A stretch of DNA of 64,000 nt, taken from NCBI RefSeq assembly GCF_902167145.1, contig NC_050104.1:10066001-10130000 (forward strand), given 5' to 3'. A program made the translations under genes and the position numbers. The DNA comes from Zea mays. Taxonomy: Eukaryota; Streptophyta; Magnoliopsida; Poales; Poaceae. Position 1 is the first letter of the stretch. Each line of letters opens with the position of its first letter. Below are positions 1-8,576 of the stretch, one piece after another. The notes below the pieces were generated by a model. The model was not told where the DNA came from, did not search any database, and saw nothing but the letters and a program-made list of their open reading frames with translations.

Positions 1-85
1 ACAAGCAGAGGAAACAGACAAGAACAAGGACCAGGGACGGCCAAGGCGTACCTCCGGCTCGGGCACGCTGCTCCGAGGCCGCGAC

Positions 86-274
86 CTAGGCTGCGGCTAG
101 GTCGGCCGCGAGGGTCTCGGCCCGGCTTTCAGCCTCGGCAGCCCGGCCCCGAGATTGGTCCCGCTCCTCGACGACCTGGACGAACTCCGACCGCTGCCGT
201 TGCGCCTCTGCGCGCGCCGCTGCCACCTCCGTGCGCGCTGCTGCCGCCTCGGCTCTCAGGTCAGTGCAGAGCAA
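86..274 (-). CDS. Coiled-coil exon of the X1 antisense gene (partial)
   Basis: A 62-codon frame with strong heptad character (runs of Ala/Glu/Arg such as EVAAARAEAQRQRSEF and AAEAESRAETLAADL), predicted coiled coil. The antisense genes at 8400-11702 and 45367-48440 also end in a coiled-coil part, so this is the equivalent C-terminal part. The gene continues beyond position 1. Confidence 0.45.
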   Translation of the reverse strand: MLCTDLRAEAAAARTEVAAARAEAQRQRSEFVQVVEERDQSRGRAAEAESRAETLAADLAAA

Positions 275-411
275 CTGGAGGTCCGCTACCTTGGCATCCT
301 GCTGAGAAAGGCGCGCAGTAGCCCCGGCGAGCGAGGTCCTCAGGGATCGCAGCGAGCCCCAGACATCGACCTCGCGGCGGATGAACGATGACTTGGCGGC
401 GCTCCGATCCG

Positions 412-1191
412 TCAGATCCTGGGGGAAGGAAACAGGGCGTCACGAAGAACGCCTTGCTCACAGAAAAGAAAAGGTATGCCTAAAACCGTTACCTGGAGGA
501 TTTTGGGGACATCCCTACAGAAAACCTCCAGCGACGACCGAAGCGACCCCACCGTTGCTTCAGCACACTCGCGGAGCTCATCCCAGGACTGGTCCTCCTG
601 TTCATCATCGAGAACGAAGACAGGGTCCGAGGCCTCGCGGGTCCAAAACCGGAGCAACTGGCGCCGGGCCCCGGGGCTCCGCCGCACAGCGATGAGGCTG
701 CCGCCCGGCTGGACGGATTGCGCCTCCACGCACACCTCTTCCAAGGCACTGGGCGCCGACGCATCAGCCGTCTCGACGCCGGCAGCAACCGGTCGCTCTC
801 CGACTGGGACGGCGGCGACTTTGGTAGCGGCAGGCGCCAGCATGGCCGGCACGACAGGCGGGCTCGGGACCACGTCGGCGTCAGCCGCCTCCCCTATCAC
901 GATGGCCGCCTCGGCAGAAGAGCCAGCCTCGGGAACCTGCTCCCCAGCGACAGGTGCCGCCCGGGCCCCCTGCGGTGAAACGCCCTGCGAAAGGGTAGGC
1001 TGAACGACAAGGCCCGGGGCGGCGCTGGCCGCACCGGCCGGCGCCGTCTTAAGGACCTTCCGGGGTGCCAGGTCGGTCTGGCCATGGCTTCGCTTGCTAA
1101 GGGAAAAAGGAAAATCACGGCCGAGACATATGAACGGAAAGCCAAGACGAAGACATTCCGAGATACTTACCCACTCCGGGCCATGATCCAC
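412..1191 (-). CDS. Downstream exon region of the X1 antisense gene
   Basis: A 259-codon open frame follows the PF04195-like block on the same strand. Its first ~25 codons overlap the end of that block in another frame and may be intron. The rest is Ala/Pro/Val/Glu-rich and of low complexity, ending in an acidic stretch with DDEQEDQSWDELREC. This is what I would expect for the variable linker of these antisense retroelement genes. Exact splice junctions cannot be fixed from sequence alone. Confidence 0.45.
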   Translation of the reverse strand: MDHGPEWVSISECLRLGFPFICLGRDFPFSLSKRSHGQTDLAPRKVLKTAPAGAASAAPGLVVQPTLSQGVSPQGARAAPVAGEQVPEAGSSAEAAIVIGEAADADVVPSPPVVPAMLAPAATKVAAVPVGERPVAAGVETADASAPSALEEVCVEAQSVQPGGSLIAVRRSPGARRQLLRFWTREASDPVFVLDDEQEDQSWDELRECAEATVGSLRSSLEVFCRDVPKILQVTVLGIPFLFCEQGVLRDALFPSPRI

Positions 1192-2828
1192 CGCGCCTGG
1201 GGGGAAGTTTCTTGGGTCCCAGCTCCCGGAACAGCCGCCGAGGCCCGCTTCGCCGGCAACTTCGGTGCCACCCTTGCTTTGGACACCCGGGGAGCAGATT
1301 GCCCGGGCACCGTCACGATGACTTGAGGGTCACCTCCATGCGCTGCCGGTACGAGCGGTGGCTCTTGGGGAGCAGACGCCCCGACCTGGCCCCCCGGAGT
1401 CGCCTCAGCTCCTCCGGCCGAGGGGTCATGTGCCCTCTCGGGTTGCCCCCATGCCTCGGGCCGGGACCCCGACGCCCCGACTCTGGGGACTGACGGTGTT
1501 GGCCCGCTCGGGGGCTGGCTCGACGGCTCCTGGCCACACCCCAAGCCGGGGCTGAGGCCAAGACGGGCGGCCATGTCGTCCTCCTCATCATCATCATCGT
1601 CGTCGTCGTCGGGCGTCTCCGACGACGGCTCCCTCGGGAGTCCCTCCCTCTCCTGCTGGCGACGGCGCTTTTCCAAGGCGTCCCGAGCCCGCCTCCGCTC
1701 GCGGGCCCGGGCCTTCTCCGCGTCCTTCTTCTTCTTCTTCTCCTCCGCGGCGACCCGCCGCGCTGCTCGGTCCACCGCGTCCTCCGGGACCCGCGGCCGG
1801 GAGGGCTTGTGCCACCCCACCTCCTGAAGAAAGGGGGGAAAGAAGCCCGATCGTAAGAACCAGGAGCAACCCGATGTATGAAGAAGGAAGAAGCGAACAC
1901 TCACCAGAGTCACGCACCCCTGGTCGGGGCGCATCCGAAGCTGGGAGAAGGCGTGGGGGTCCGGCTTCCCCAACGCAGCCGACACCCGCCATTGGAGGGC
2001 GTCGAAGGGAAGAGGATCAGGGGACATCCGTGAGCCCTCCCAGTCAGCCTCCGGGGTCATCTCCCAAAGCGACAGCCGTCGCTTCGCCAAGGGAAGCACC
2101 CTCCGACGGTGGATGGCGGCAATCACTCCCGCTGCGGTGAGTCCCCCCTCCCGCAACGCCTCTAAGGCCTGGAGAAGGGGTCCGAGGTTCTTCTGTCTTT
2201 CGTGCGGGGTCCCGTGACGCCAGGCGTCGGTAGCGGCGGTGACTACTCGCTCGGAGTACGGCGGGAGCAACTCACCGTCGTTCCGGAGGTAGAACCACCG
2301 GCGCTGCCACCCCTTGTTCGAGGACGCGAGGATGGCAGGAATATACTGTGACGCCCGCGACTGCCTCAGCAGGAGGGTGCAACCGCCGGCCCGCACCGTT
2401 GCGTGGACTTTCCTCTCCCCCGTCGGCGAAGCAAAAAGCTCGGCGAAAAAGAGATGGGTCCACAAATCCCAATGGGGGGCGATCCCCAAATACCCTTCGC
2501 ACACCGCTACGAAGATGGCGGCCTGCGAGATGGAGTTGGGAGTGAGGTTGTGCAACTCCACCCCATAGTGGTACAGGATCGCCCGCATAAAGCGGCCCGC
2601 CGGCACACCGAATCCTCGCTCGTGGAAGGAGACGAAGCTCACGACGTACCCCGGCGGTGGTGATGGAGCGGCTCCGCCCACGGGAGGAATCCATTCTGGT
2701 CGCTGCTCATCAGTGAGAGGGCGAAGCAAACCCTCGCCGACCAGCTCCTCCAGATCGCTCGCCGTCATCGTGGAAAAGGGCCACGGATCGCGCGGTGAGA
2801 TGATGGTCACCCGGTCAACCATCACCAA
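1167..2828 (-). CDS. Antisense retroelement gene, PF04195-like ('putative gypsy type transposon') domain
   Basis: Open frame of 553 codons on the strand opposite to the retroelement. The N-terminal ~250 residues contain the features of the plant antisense-gene family: FHERGFGVPAGRFMRAILYHY, HNLTPNSI and WFYLRND. These correspond to the same blocks in the antisense genes at 8400-11702 and 45367-48440. The C-terminal half is lysine/arginine-rich (KKKKKDAEKARARERRRARD) with a run of aspartates, and looks nuclear or nucleic-acid binding. The function of the family is unknown; the Pfam label 'transposase' is historical, and I see no DDE-type catalytic signature. The probable promoter is the TATATAC at 2962-2968 on the minus strand. 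It probably continues by splicing into the frames at 412-1191 and 86-274. Confidence 0.7.
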   Translation of the reverse strand: MVMVDRVTIISPRDPWPFSTMTASDLEELVGEGLLRPLTDEQRPEWIPPVGGAAPSPPPGYVVSFVSFHERGFGVPAGRFMRAILYHYGVELHNLTPNSISQAAIFVAVCEGYLGIAPHWDLWTHLFFAELFASPTGERKVHATVRAGGCTLLLRQSRASQYIPAILASSNKGWQRRWFYLRNDGELLPPYSERVVTAATDAWRHGTPHERQKNLGPLLQALEALREGGLTAAGVIAAIHRRRVLPLAKRRLSLWEMTPEADWEGSRMSPDPLPFDALQWRVSAALGKPDPHAFSQLRMRPDQGCVTLVSVRFFLLHTSGCSWFLRSGFFPPFLQEVGWHKPSRPRVPEDAVDRAARRVAAEEKKKKKDAEKARARERRRARDALEKRRRQQEREGLPREPSSETPDDDDDDDDEEDDMAARLGLSPGLGCGQEPSSQPPSGPTPSVPRVGASGSRPEAWGQPERAHDPSAGGAEATPGGQVGASAPQEPPLVPAAHGGDPQVIVTVPGQSAPRVSKARVAPKLPAKRASAAVPGAGTQETSPQARWIMARSG

Positions 2829-2961
2829 AACGGAAGGGATGGCGGAGCAAGGGGCAGGAAGGGCGGTTTCCTCTTCTCTGGCTAAAGTCTCTCGGGTTGC
2901 GAAAACCTAAAGGAAGAGGCAGGAAGCGGAGCGAAGAACCGTCACCAGACCCTCTCCCGGG

Positions 2962-2970
2962 TATATAAAG
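2962..2970 (-). promoter_or_regulatory. TATA-like box for the X1 antisense gene
   Basis: The minus strand reads CTTTATATACCC about 135 bases upstream of the first ATG (2828) of the antisense gene. The plus strand also reads TATATAAAG, so orientation is ambiguous, but the only long gene nearby is on the minus strand. Confidence 0.45.
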
Positions 2971-3323
2971 ACCAGGGTGAGACCGTTTCCAGCGTTCCGC
3001 CCGGACCGGACGCGGGATTCAAAAAACGCGAAGCGAAACAGCCGTTCCTCTAACGGCTCGCGCACGCGCAACGGCCGCCCCGCCAACCACTCGCCCCGTC
3101 GCATTAACTCCGTGGCAGGACAGGCGGCGTTTCTGGCAGGAGAAGCGGGCGACGCTTCACCTTCGCCGTAATAACCGCGCCAAAAAAGGTACGCCGCGTC
3201 GTTCGATTTCGTATCCTTTTCCTTTTATCCTTTTTCTCTATCTCTTGCAACAGGGACCGGGAAAGGGGGATACCCCGAAAAGGATCCTTCCCCGTGAAGG
3301 AACTAGGCTCCGAGCCTCCTTAC

Positions 3324-3530
3324 TGATCAGAGGTTCGAAGGCTGGCCCCCCGAAGGGTTCAACAGCCGCCTCAGATCGCGTGGGCCCTACACCCACTACT
3401 GGTCAGAGGTTCGAAGGCCGGCCCCCCGAAGGGTTCCACGGCCGCCTCAGGCTACTCGGGCTCCGCGCCCATTACTGCTCAGGGGTTCGAAGGCTGGCCC
3501 CTGAAGGGTTCACAGTCGCCTCAGACGCCG
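3324..3530. repeat. Three ~77-bp direct repeats in the X1 3' internal region
   Basis: The block GGTTCGAAGGCTGGCC followed by GAAGGGTTC and GCCGCCTCAG recurs starting near 3325, 3402 and 3478. The same array is present in reverse orientation in X2 near 28053-28255, so it is an ancestral, conserved feature of this family's noncoding 3' region. Confidence 0.75.
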
Positions 3531-4240
3531 AGCGAGGGATGACCAGGGGTACGTTCGATACATAGCCGAGGCTCGGGCTGCGCTCCCGAGGTACCCTAGG
3601 ACATTTCCGAGACCAGCGGGAGCGATCTTGTAACGGAATCCCATCGGAGGGAGGCATCGAGCCCTCGGACCCCGTCGCCAGGGGACCGGGTCTGGCAGAT
3701 CACCCGCAGGTACTTTTGGGCGTGCCTCTGGGCCCCTAGCCGACCCCTAACGAACGGGGCACAGACGTCCACTCGGATTACCCGCTTGCAGCTCACCGGA
3801 GACACCATGTTCGGTGCCCATAGAGGGTAACATGGCGCTCTCCCCCCTCCTCCTTGCGAAAAGGTGACGTAGGGGCATATGTAAAAAAGCCGAGTCTGTC
3901 CCTGATCGCCCTCTCGCCCTGTGCGGAGGCTCGGGGGCTGCTCTCGCGAACCTGGCTCCGGCCGAACCGTTGACAGCGTCAACATACCAGCCCGAGAACT
4001 TGGGCCCCGACCGTACACCCGGGCTACGGCCAGTTCGCATGAGGGAACAACCAGACCAGCCGAAGCATTACGCAAGGCATTAAGACCTCGAAGGAGTAAC
4101 ACCACTCCTCCGAGGCCTCGGGGGCTACACCCGGCGGGTGCGCTCGCGCGCACCCACCGGAACAAAATGCAACCGAGAAAGGCTGGTCCCCTTGCAAAAA
4201 AGTGCGACGAAAGCCTCCAAGCGAGTGCTAACACTCCCTT

Positions 4241-4257
4241 CGAGGCTCGGGTGCTAC
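4241..4257 (+). other. Polypurine-tract region of X1
   Basis: CGAGGCTCGGGTGCTAC lies immediately before the 3' LTR, the position where second-strand synthesis is primed. The matching place in X2 reads GAGGCTCGGGGGCTAC on the minus strand. Confidence 0.6.
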
Positions 4258-4754
4258 TGTCGGGGACCATAATTAGGGGTACCCTCAAGACTCCTAATTC
4301 TCAGCTGGTAACCCCCATCAACATAAAGCTACAAAGGCCTGATGGGTGCGATTAAGTCAGGGATCAGTCCATACGAGCGACTCGATCATGCCTCGTCCGA
4401 GCCTAGCCTCGGGCAAGGGCAGCCGAACCCAAGGGATTTCCGTCTCGCCCGAGGCCCCCCTCCAACGGCGGACACATCTCCGGCTCGCCCGAGGCCTTGC
4501 CTTCGCTAAGAAGCAACCCTGACTAAATCGCCGCACCGACCGACCGAATTGTAGGAGCATTTAACGCAAAGGCGGCCTGACACCTTTATCCTGACACGCG
4601 CCCCTCGGCAGAGCCGAAGTGACCGCCGTCACTTCGCCGCTACACTAACCGGCCTGACAAAAGGACAGCGCCGCCTGCGCCACTCCGACTGCAGTGCTAC
4701 TTGGCAGAGTGAGACTGACAGGCTGTCAGGTCCTACCAAAGGCACCCTAGGAAG

Positions 4755-5202
4755 CTCCGCTCCGCCCGACCCAGGGCTCGGACTCGGGCTAAGTCCCGAA
4801 AGACGGCGAACTCCGCTCCGCCCGACCCAGGGCTCAGACTCGGGCTAAGTCCCGGAAGACGGCGAACTCCGCTCCGCCCGACCCAGGGCTCGGACTCGGG
4901 CTAAGTCCCGGAAGACGGCGAACTCCGCTCCGCCCGACCCAGGGCTCGGACTCGGGCTAAGTCCCGGAAGACGGCGAACTCCACTCCGCCCGACCCAGGG
5001 CTCGGACTCGGGCTAAGTCCCGGAAGACGGCGAACTCCGCTCCGCCCGACCCAGGGCTCGGACTCGGGCTAAGTCCCGGAAGACGGCGAACTCCGCTCCG
5101 CCCGACCCAGGGCTCGGACTTGGGCTCAGCCCCAGAAGACGACGAACTCCGCTTCGCCCGACCCCAGGGCTCGGACTCCGCCCTGGCCTCTGTCGAACGA
5201 CC
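4755..5202. repeat. 56-bp tandem array inside the X1 LTR
   Basis: Units begin CTCCGCTCCGCCCGACCCAG at 4755, 4811, 4867, 4923, 4979, 5035 and 5091, each exactly 56 bases apart, with a degenerate eighth unit from 5147. Most units are near-identical, so the array has recently expanded or been homogenised. It is GC-rich and noncoding; the overlapping long open frames here are artefacts of a period that is not a multiple of three in biased sequence. Confidence 0.9.
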
Positions 5203-5677
5203 TCCGCCTCGCCCGACCCAGGGGCTCGGACTCGGCCTCGGCCAGGGAAGACAGACTCGACCTCGGCTTCGGAGGAGCCTCCACGTCGCCCAACCTAGGG
5301 CGCAGGCCAGCCACGTCAACAGGGAGCGCCATCATCACCCTATCCCGAGCTGACTCGGGCCGCAGAGAACAAGACTGATGTCCCATCTGGCTAGCTCTGC
5401 CAGATAGGCAATGATGGCGCCCCGCAAGCTCTGTGACGACGGCGGCTCCCAGCTCTCTTACGGAAGCAGGAGGACGTCAGCAAGGACTCAACCGCTCCGA
5501 CACTTGTCCCTCCGTCAGGCTCCGCCGCTCCTCCGACGACCACGACATCACACCAGCTGGGTGCCAAGATCTCTCCGGCTGCCACATCGGCATGTACTTA
5601 GGGCGCTAGCTCTCCCCCGCTAGACACGTAGCACTCTGCTACACCCCCATTGTACACCTGGATCCTCTCCTTACGCC

Positions 5678-5685
5678 TATAAAAG
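5678..5685 (+). promoter_or_regulatory. TATA box of the X1 LTR promoter
   Basis: TATAAAAG near the 3' third of the LTR, as expected for a U3 promoter. The equivalent box in both X2 LTRs is conserved (25864-25871 and 39492-39499 on the minus strand). Confidence 0.7.
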
Positions 5686-5982
5686 GAAGGACCAGGGCCT
5701 TCTTAGAGGAGGTTGGCCGCGCGGGGACGAGGACGGGACAGGCGCTCTCTTGGGGCCGTTCGCTTCCCTCACCCGCGTGGACGCTTGTAACCCCCTACTG
5801 CAAGCGCACCCGACCTGGGCGTGGGACGAACACGAAGGCCGCGGGATTTCCACCTCTCTCACGCCCGTCTCCGGCCACCTCGCTTCCCCCCTTCGCGCTC
5901 GCCCACGCGCTCGACCCATCTGGGCTGGGGCACGCGGCACATTCACTCGTCGGCTTAGGGACCCCCCGGTCTCGAAACGCCG

Positions 5983-5985
<3 letters not shown>

Positions 5986-6043
<58 letters not shown>

Positions 6044-6195
6044 AGATGATGAAGGTATGTCCTTCATGGCCTTCGTCCGAAGATCATTATATCCTTAGGG
6101 AGACAATGTTCCGAAGGACGAAGGGCATTAACAAATAACCTGTTTTTGTGTTGCCTTGTTCTCAATTTATAGCATTTGAGAACAAGTCCCCAACA
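5986..6195 (+). repeat. 5' LTR remnant (3' end) of the Huck-like derivative
   Basis: A TA microsatellite (5986-6039) followed by ~155 bases that match 12453-12608 with one substitution (AATTTATAG versus AATATATAG). It ends GTCCCCAACA. The upstream part of this LTR was separated by insertion of X1 in the microsatellite. Confidence 0.85.
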
Positions 6196-6196
6196 T

Positions 6197-6208
6197 TGGC
6201 GCCCACCG
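6197..6208 (+). other. Primer-binding site
   Basis: TGGCGCCCACCG begins two bases after the LTR end, the place where a tRNA primes minus-strand synthesis. The same TTGGCGCCCACC motif follows the 5' LTR of the element at 44289-53925 (on the minus strand), which indicates a common primer. Confidence 0.7.
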
Positions 6209-7288
6209 TATGATGGGCATTCAGATCCGAAGCAGTTCTTGATGAGTTATGAAGCGACTATATCTTCATACGGAGGTAATGCAGCTGTCATGGCCAAATC
6301 CTTCGTCATGGCAGTTAAGAATGTGGCACAAACATGGTATTCTTCTCTTCGGCTAGGGACTATTACTTCATGGCAGAAGCTTAAGGATATGCTACTGACA
6401 AGTTTCCAAGGCTTCCAGACGAAGCCAGTCACAGCTCAGGCACTGTTTCAATGCACGCAAGATCATGAGAAGTATCTCCAGGCGTATGTCTGAAGGTTCT
6501 TGCATCTGAGAGCACAAGCGCCTAAAGTGCCCAATGAAATTGTCATTGAGGCCATGATCAAGAGGCTTCGTCCAGGACCCACTGCACAGTATTTTGCTAG
6601 AAAGTCTCCACAGACTCTGGAGAAGCTGCTTCAAAAGATGGATGAATACATCCAGGCTGACAATGACTTTCGCCAAAGAAGGGAGGAAGCCTACAGGTTC
6701 TTTGAGATGACCAGGGGCTTCGGAGGAAGAATCCACCCGAGGCATGTCAGGTCAATTCACTCCACTCAGAGTGATGACAGAGGAAGTCAGCTGCAGAAGC
6801 CACAATATACTTCACAATCTTCGGGGCAGCAGCAAAGCTCTTTCCGGCCGCTAGCTCCAAGAGGCAGAGGCGCCAGGGGCTTCGGAGGAAGATATGGGGA
6901 TCAGCCCAGGAAGATCTACTGCCTATTTTGTGGTGAAGACAAGGGCCATACTACAAGAATGTGCCAAATTACCATCCAAAAGCAGAAGGAAATCGCAGAA
7001 GCCAAAGCTAGGCAAAGTCAACCGAAGCAGGTCCTGCATACTGCTTCGTGTCATTCACCCTACATACCAGAATATGTGGGTAATCATCCTGCAGCTTCGG
7101 TTGCTTCGGCTAGTCAGCCACAGGCTTCTTGGCCACAGCTTCCACCTCCACCACTACTACAACCTGCTTATTCACGAGGTCAACAACCAGAAGTGAGCCA
7201 GCAGACCCATCAGCAGCGAGATTTCGGGGAGGAATCCGAAGCCCGCACAGTCAACAGTACTGTGCCGGAATCAAAACACATCTATTAA
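6209..7288 (+). pseudogene. gag fragment with CCHC zinc knuckle (Huck-like derivative)
   Basis: One reading frame runs from just after the primer-binding site to 7288. It is broken by a TGA at 6491-6493 between LQAYV and RFLHLRAQAP, most simply a CGA-to-TGA change. It encodes the retrotransposon gag domain (SFVMAVKNVAQTWYSSL, TSFQGFQTKPV) and a zinc knuckle CLFCGEDKGHTTRMC (CX2CX4HX4C) that would bind RNA in the virus-like particle. The normal gag N-terminus is missing: coding sequence begins directly after the primer-binding site, so a deletion removed the leader and first part of gag. No protease or pol follows. Confidence 0.8.
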
Positions 7289-8399
7289 GAGATATCCTAC
7301 CTCCGAAGCATTTTATATTCATTGTAATTTTCTTTTTAATAAGAAACAATCGATGTAAACTTAGTTTCCTTGCCATTTTTAATTTCTTGTAATAGCTTCG
7401 TTCTTGTCATAGTGAAATATATCTTCTCCACAGACTCACGAAGCTCAAAAATTGCTGAATACTGAAGCTCAAAAGTCGTTCCTAAGGGAATGCAGAGTTA
7501 AAAATCGCATAGCAAGTCTCACCGAAGCTACAAAATGTCGTTCCTAAGGAGCGCGGTGTAAGTTGCCGAAGCTACAAAAAGTTGTTCCTAAGGAGCGCAG
7601 TGTAAGTTGCCGAAGCTACAAAAAGTCGTTCCTAAGGGAGCACAATGTAAGTTTTCTGCTCAAAAGTCGTTCCAAAGGGAATGCAGAGCCAAATACCACC
7701 GAAATATAAGGCGAAGCGCGAAAAGACAACGCGAATACCGCCGAAATATAAGGCGAAGCGCGAAAAGTCAACGTGAATATCGCCAAAATAGAAGGCGAAG
7801 ATGTTCAAAAGACGTTCCTAAGGGGATGCAGAACTTACACCGAAAAATAAGCAGTGAAGCCGAAAAATAAACGGCAAAGAGATTTTTGACGGTTCCTAAG
7901 GGGACGCAGATATTGTGTTTCAGCGTGAGTATGTGTCTTCGGCATTAGCATCATTCTTTGCATCATATCATCGCATCATATCGCATAGCATCACATCATA
8001 CATCATATCATATCAATGACATCAATTGGAAACGAGGCCGATCTTCGGAGAATGCTTTACAAAAAATGGAAAGATGCCAAGGCACAAAGTAAGCTGAGAA
8101 TTACAGCTTCATCAGTTCTGATGAGGAAAGAGGAATTTATTGTTTATGAAGTATTGATGATTTTATAAAATGTGGATGATTCTTACGAGGCATAAAAACT
8201 CTTCTTTATGAAACATGAAAAGAAGGGAAGGTGTTTTTTCGCCGAAGGCTCAAAAACGGTATGTACATAAAGTTTCATGCATCGCAAAGAACTGAATTAC
8301 GAACAATTCATATATTACATTCAAATCTATAAGCACCAAATATTACAAACATAGTTCAGCAAATGTTACATTAATATTCTAGAAACGTTTTTACAATAG
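7289..8399. repeat. Noncoding spacer with ~46-bp degenerate direct repeats
   Basis: Between gag and the antisense gene. Repeats of the form GTCGTTCCTAAGGAGCGC ... GTAAGTTGCCGAAGCTAC recur around 7533, 7580 and 7626, then decay into shorter copies until ~7910 (CCGAAATATAAGGCGAAGCGC twice). The rest is A/T-rich with CATCATAT runs (~7960-8020). I see no gene. The position corresponds to the 3' flank of the antisense gene; the related element at 44289-53925 also has tandem repeats there (48953-49130). Confidence 0.65.
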
Positions 8400-8573
8400 C
8401 TACTCTTCTTCCTTCAGAACTTTTTCTGCAGCTTCGGTTAGCAGTTTGGTAACAACTTCGTCTACAATAGCTTCGACCATATTAATAATTTGTATTGTTT
8501 TCTTTGTCTCTGGGTCGGCCAGTGGGTCAAATGGCTCTGGGGGAGGAGATAGTTCAGCTGCGGTAGAAGACAT
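8400..8573 (-). CDS. Short C-terminal exon of the Huck-like antisense gene
   Basis: A 57-codon frame too short for most gene finders (MSSTAAELSPPPEP ... KVLKEEE stop). A plausible acceptor, CTACCGCAG, precedes codon 6, so the real exon probably starts at AELSPP. It follows the downstream exon ending with the KNSKDE-like segment near 8620. It is acidic and hydrophobic, possibly helical. Part of the multi-exon antisense gene. Confidence 0.5.
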   Translation of the reverse strand: MSSTAAELSPPPEPFDPLADPETKKTIQIINMVEAIVDEVVTKLLTEAAEKVLKEEE

Positions 8574-8576
8574 AAA

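Larger units (their letters stand above)
1..5985 (+). mobile_element. 3' part of a Ty3/gypsy (Tat lineage, xilon/diguus-like) LTR retrotransposon, X1
   Basis: The 5' LTR, gag and pol lie outside the left edge. What is present is the 3' internal region (1-4257), which carries a gene on the opposite strand, and a full 3' LTR (4258-5985). Orientation is plus: the LTR begins TGTCGGGGACC and ends CGCCGACA, and the polypurine-like tract ends just before 4258. Its LTR termini and the sequence just inside the LTR (about 3000-4257) match, in reverse complement, the complete element at 25618-40618, which supports the assignment. The element ends inside a TA microsatellite that belongs to the 5' LTR of the next element, so it is a nested insertion; the right target duplication would be ATATA (5986-5990). 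The family name is from memory and tentative. Confidence 0.85.
4258..5985 (+). repeat. 3' LTR of X1 (1728 bp)
   Basis: Starts TGTCGGGGACCATAATTAGG and ends GTCTCGAAACGCCGACA, with the inverted TGTCG/CGACA termini usual for LTRs. It contains an internal 56-bp tandem array and a TATA box (TATAAAAG, 5678-5685). The reverse complement of the same termini bounds both LTRs of the element at 25618-40618. Confidence 0.9.

Noticed and set aside
1167..2828. Calling this gene a DNA transposase
   Set aside because: The Pfam name for the family suggests it, but I see no catalytic triad and the gene is an antisense passenger of a gypsy element.
4755..5202. CRISPR-like array
   Set aside because: Units are contiguous 56-bp tandem copies without variable spacers, in a plant LTR.
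4957..5386. Open frames in the LTR tandem arrays (also 26197-26888 and 39863-40129)
   Set aside because: Repetitive translations of LTR repeats, without start context or domain.
5999..6049. Ile/Tyr-repeat frames here, at 12380-12452 and at 56825-56929
   Set aside because: Translations of TA microsatellites.
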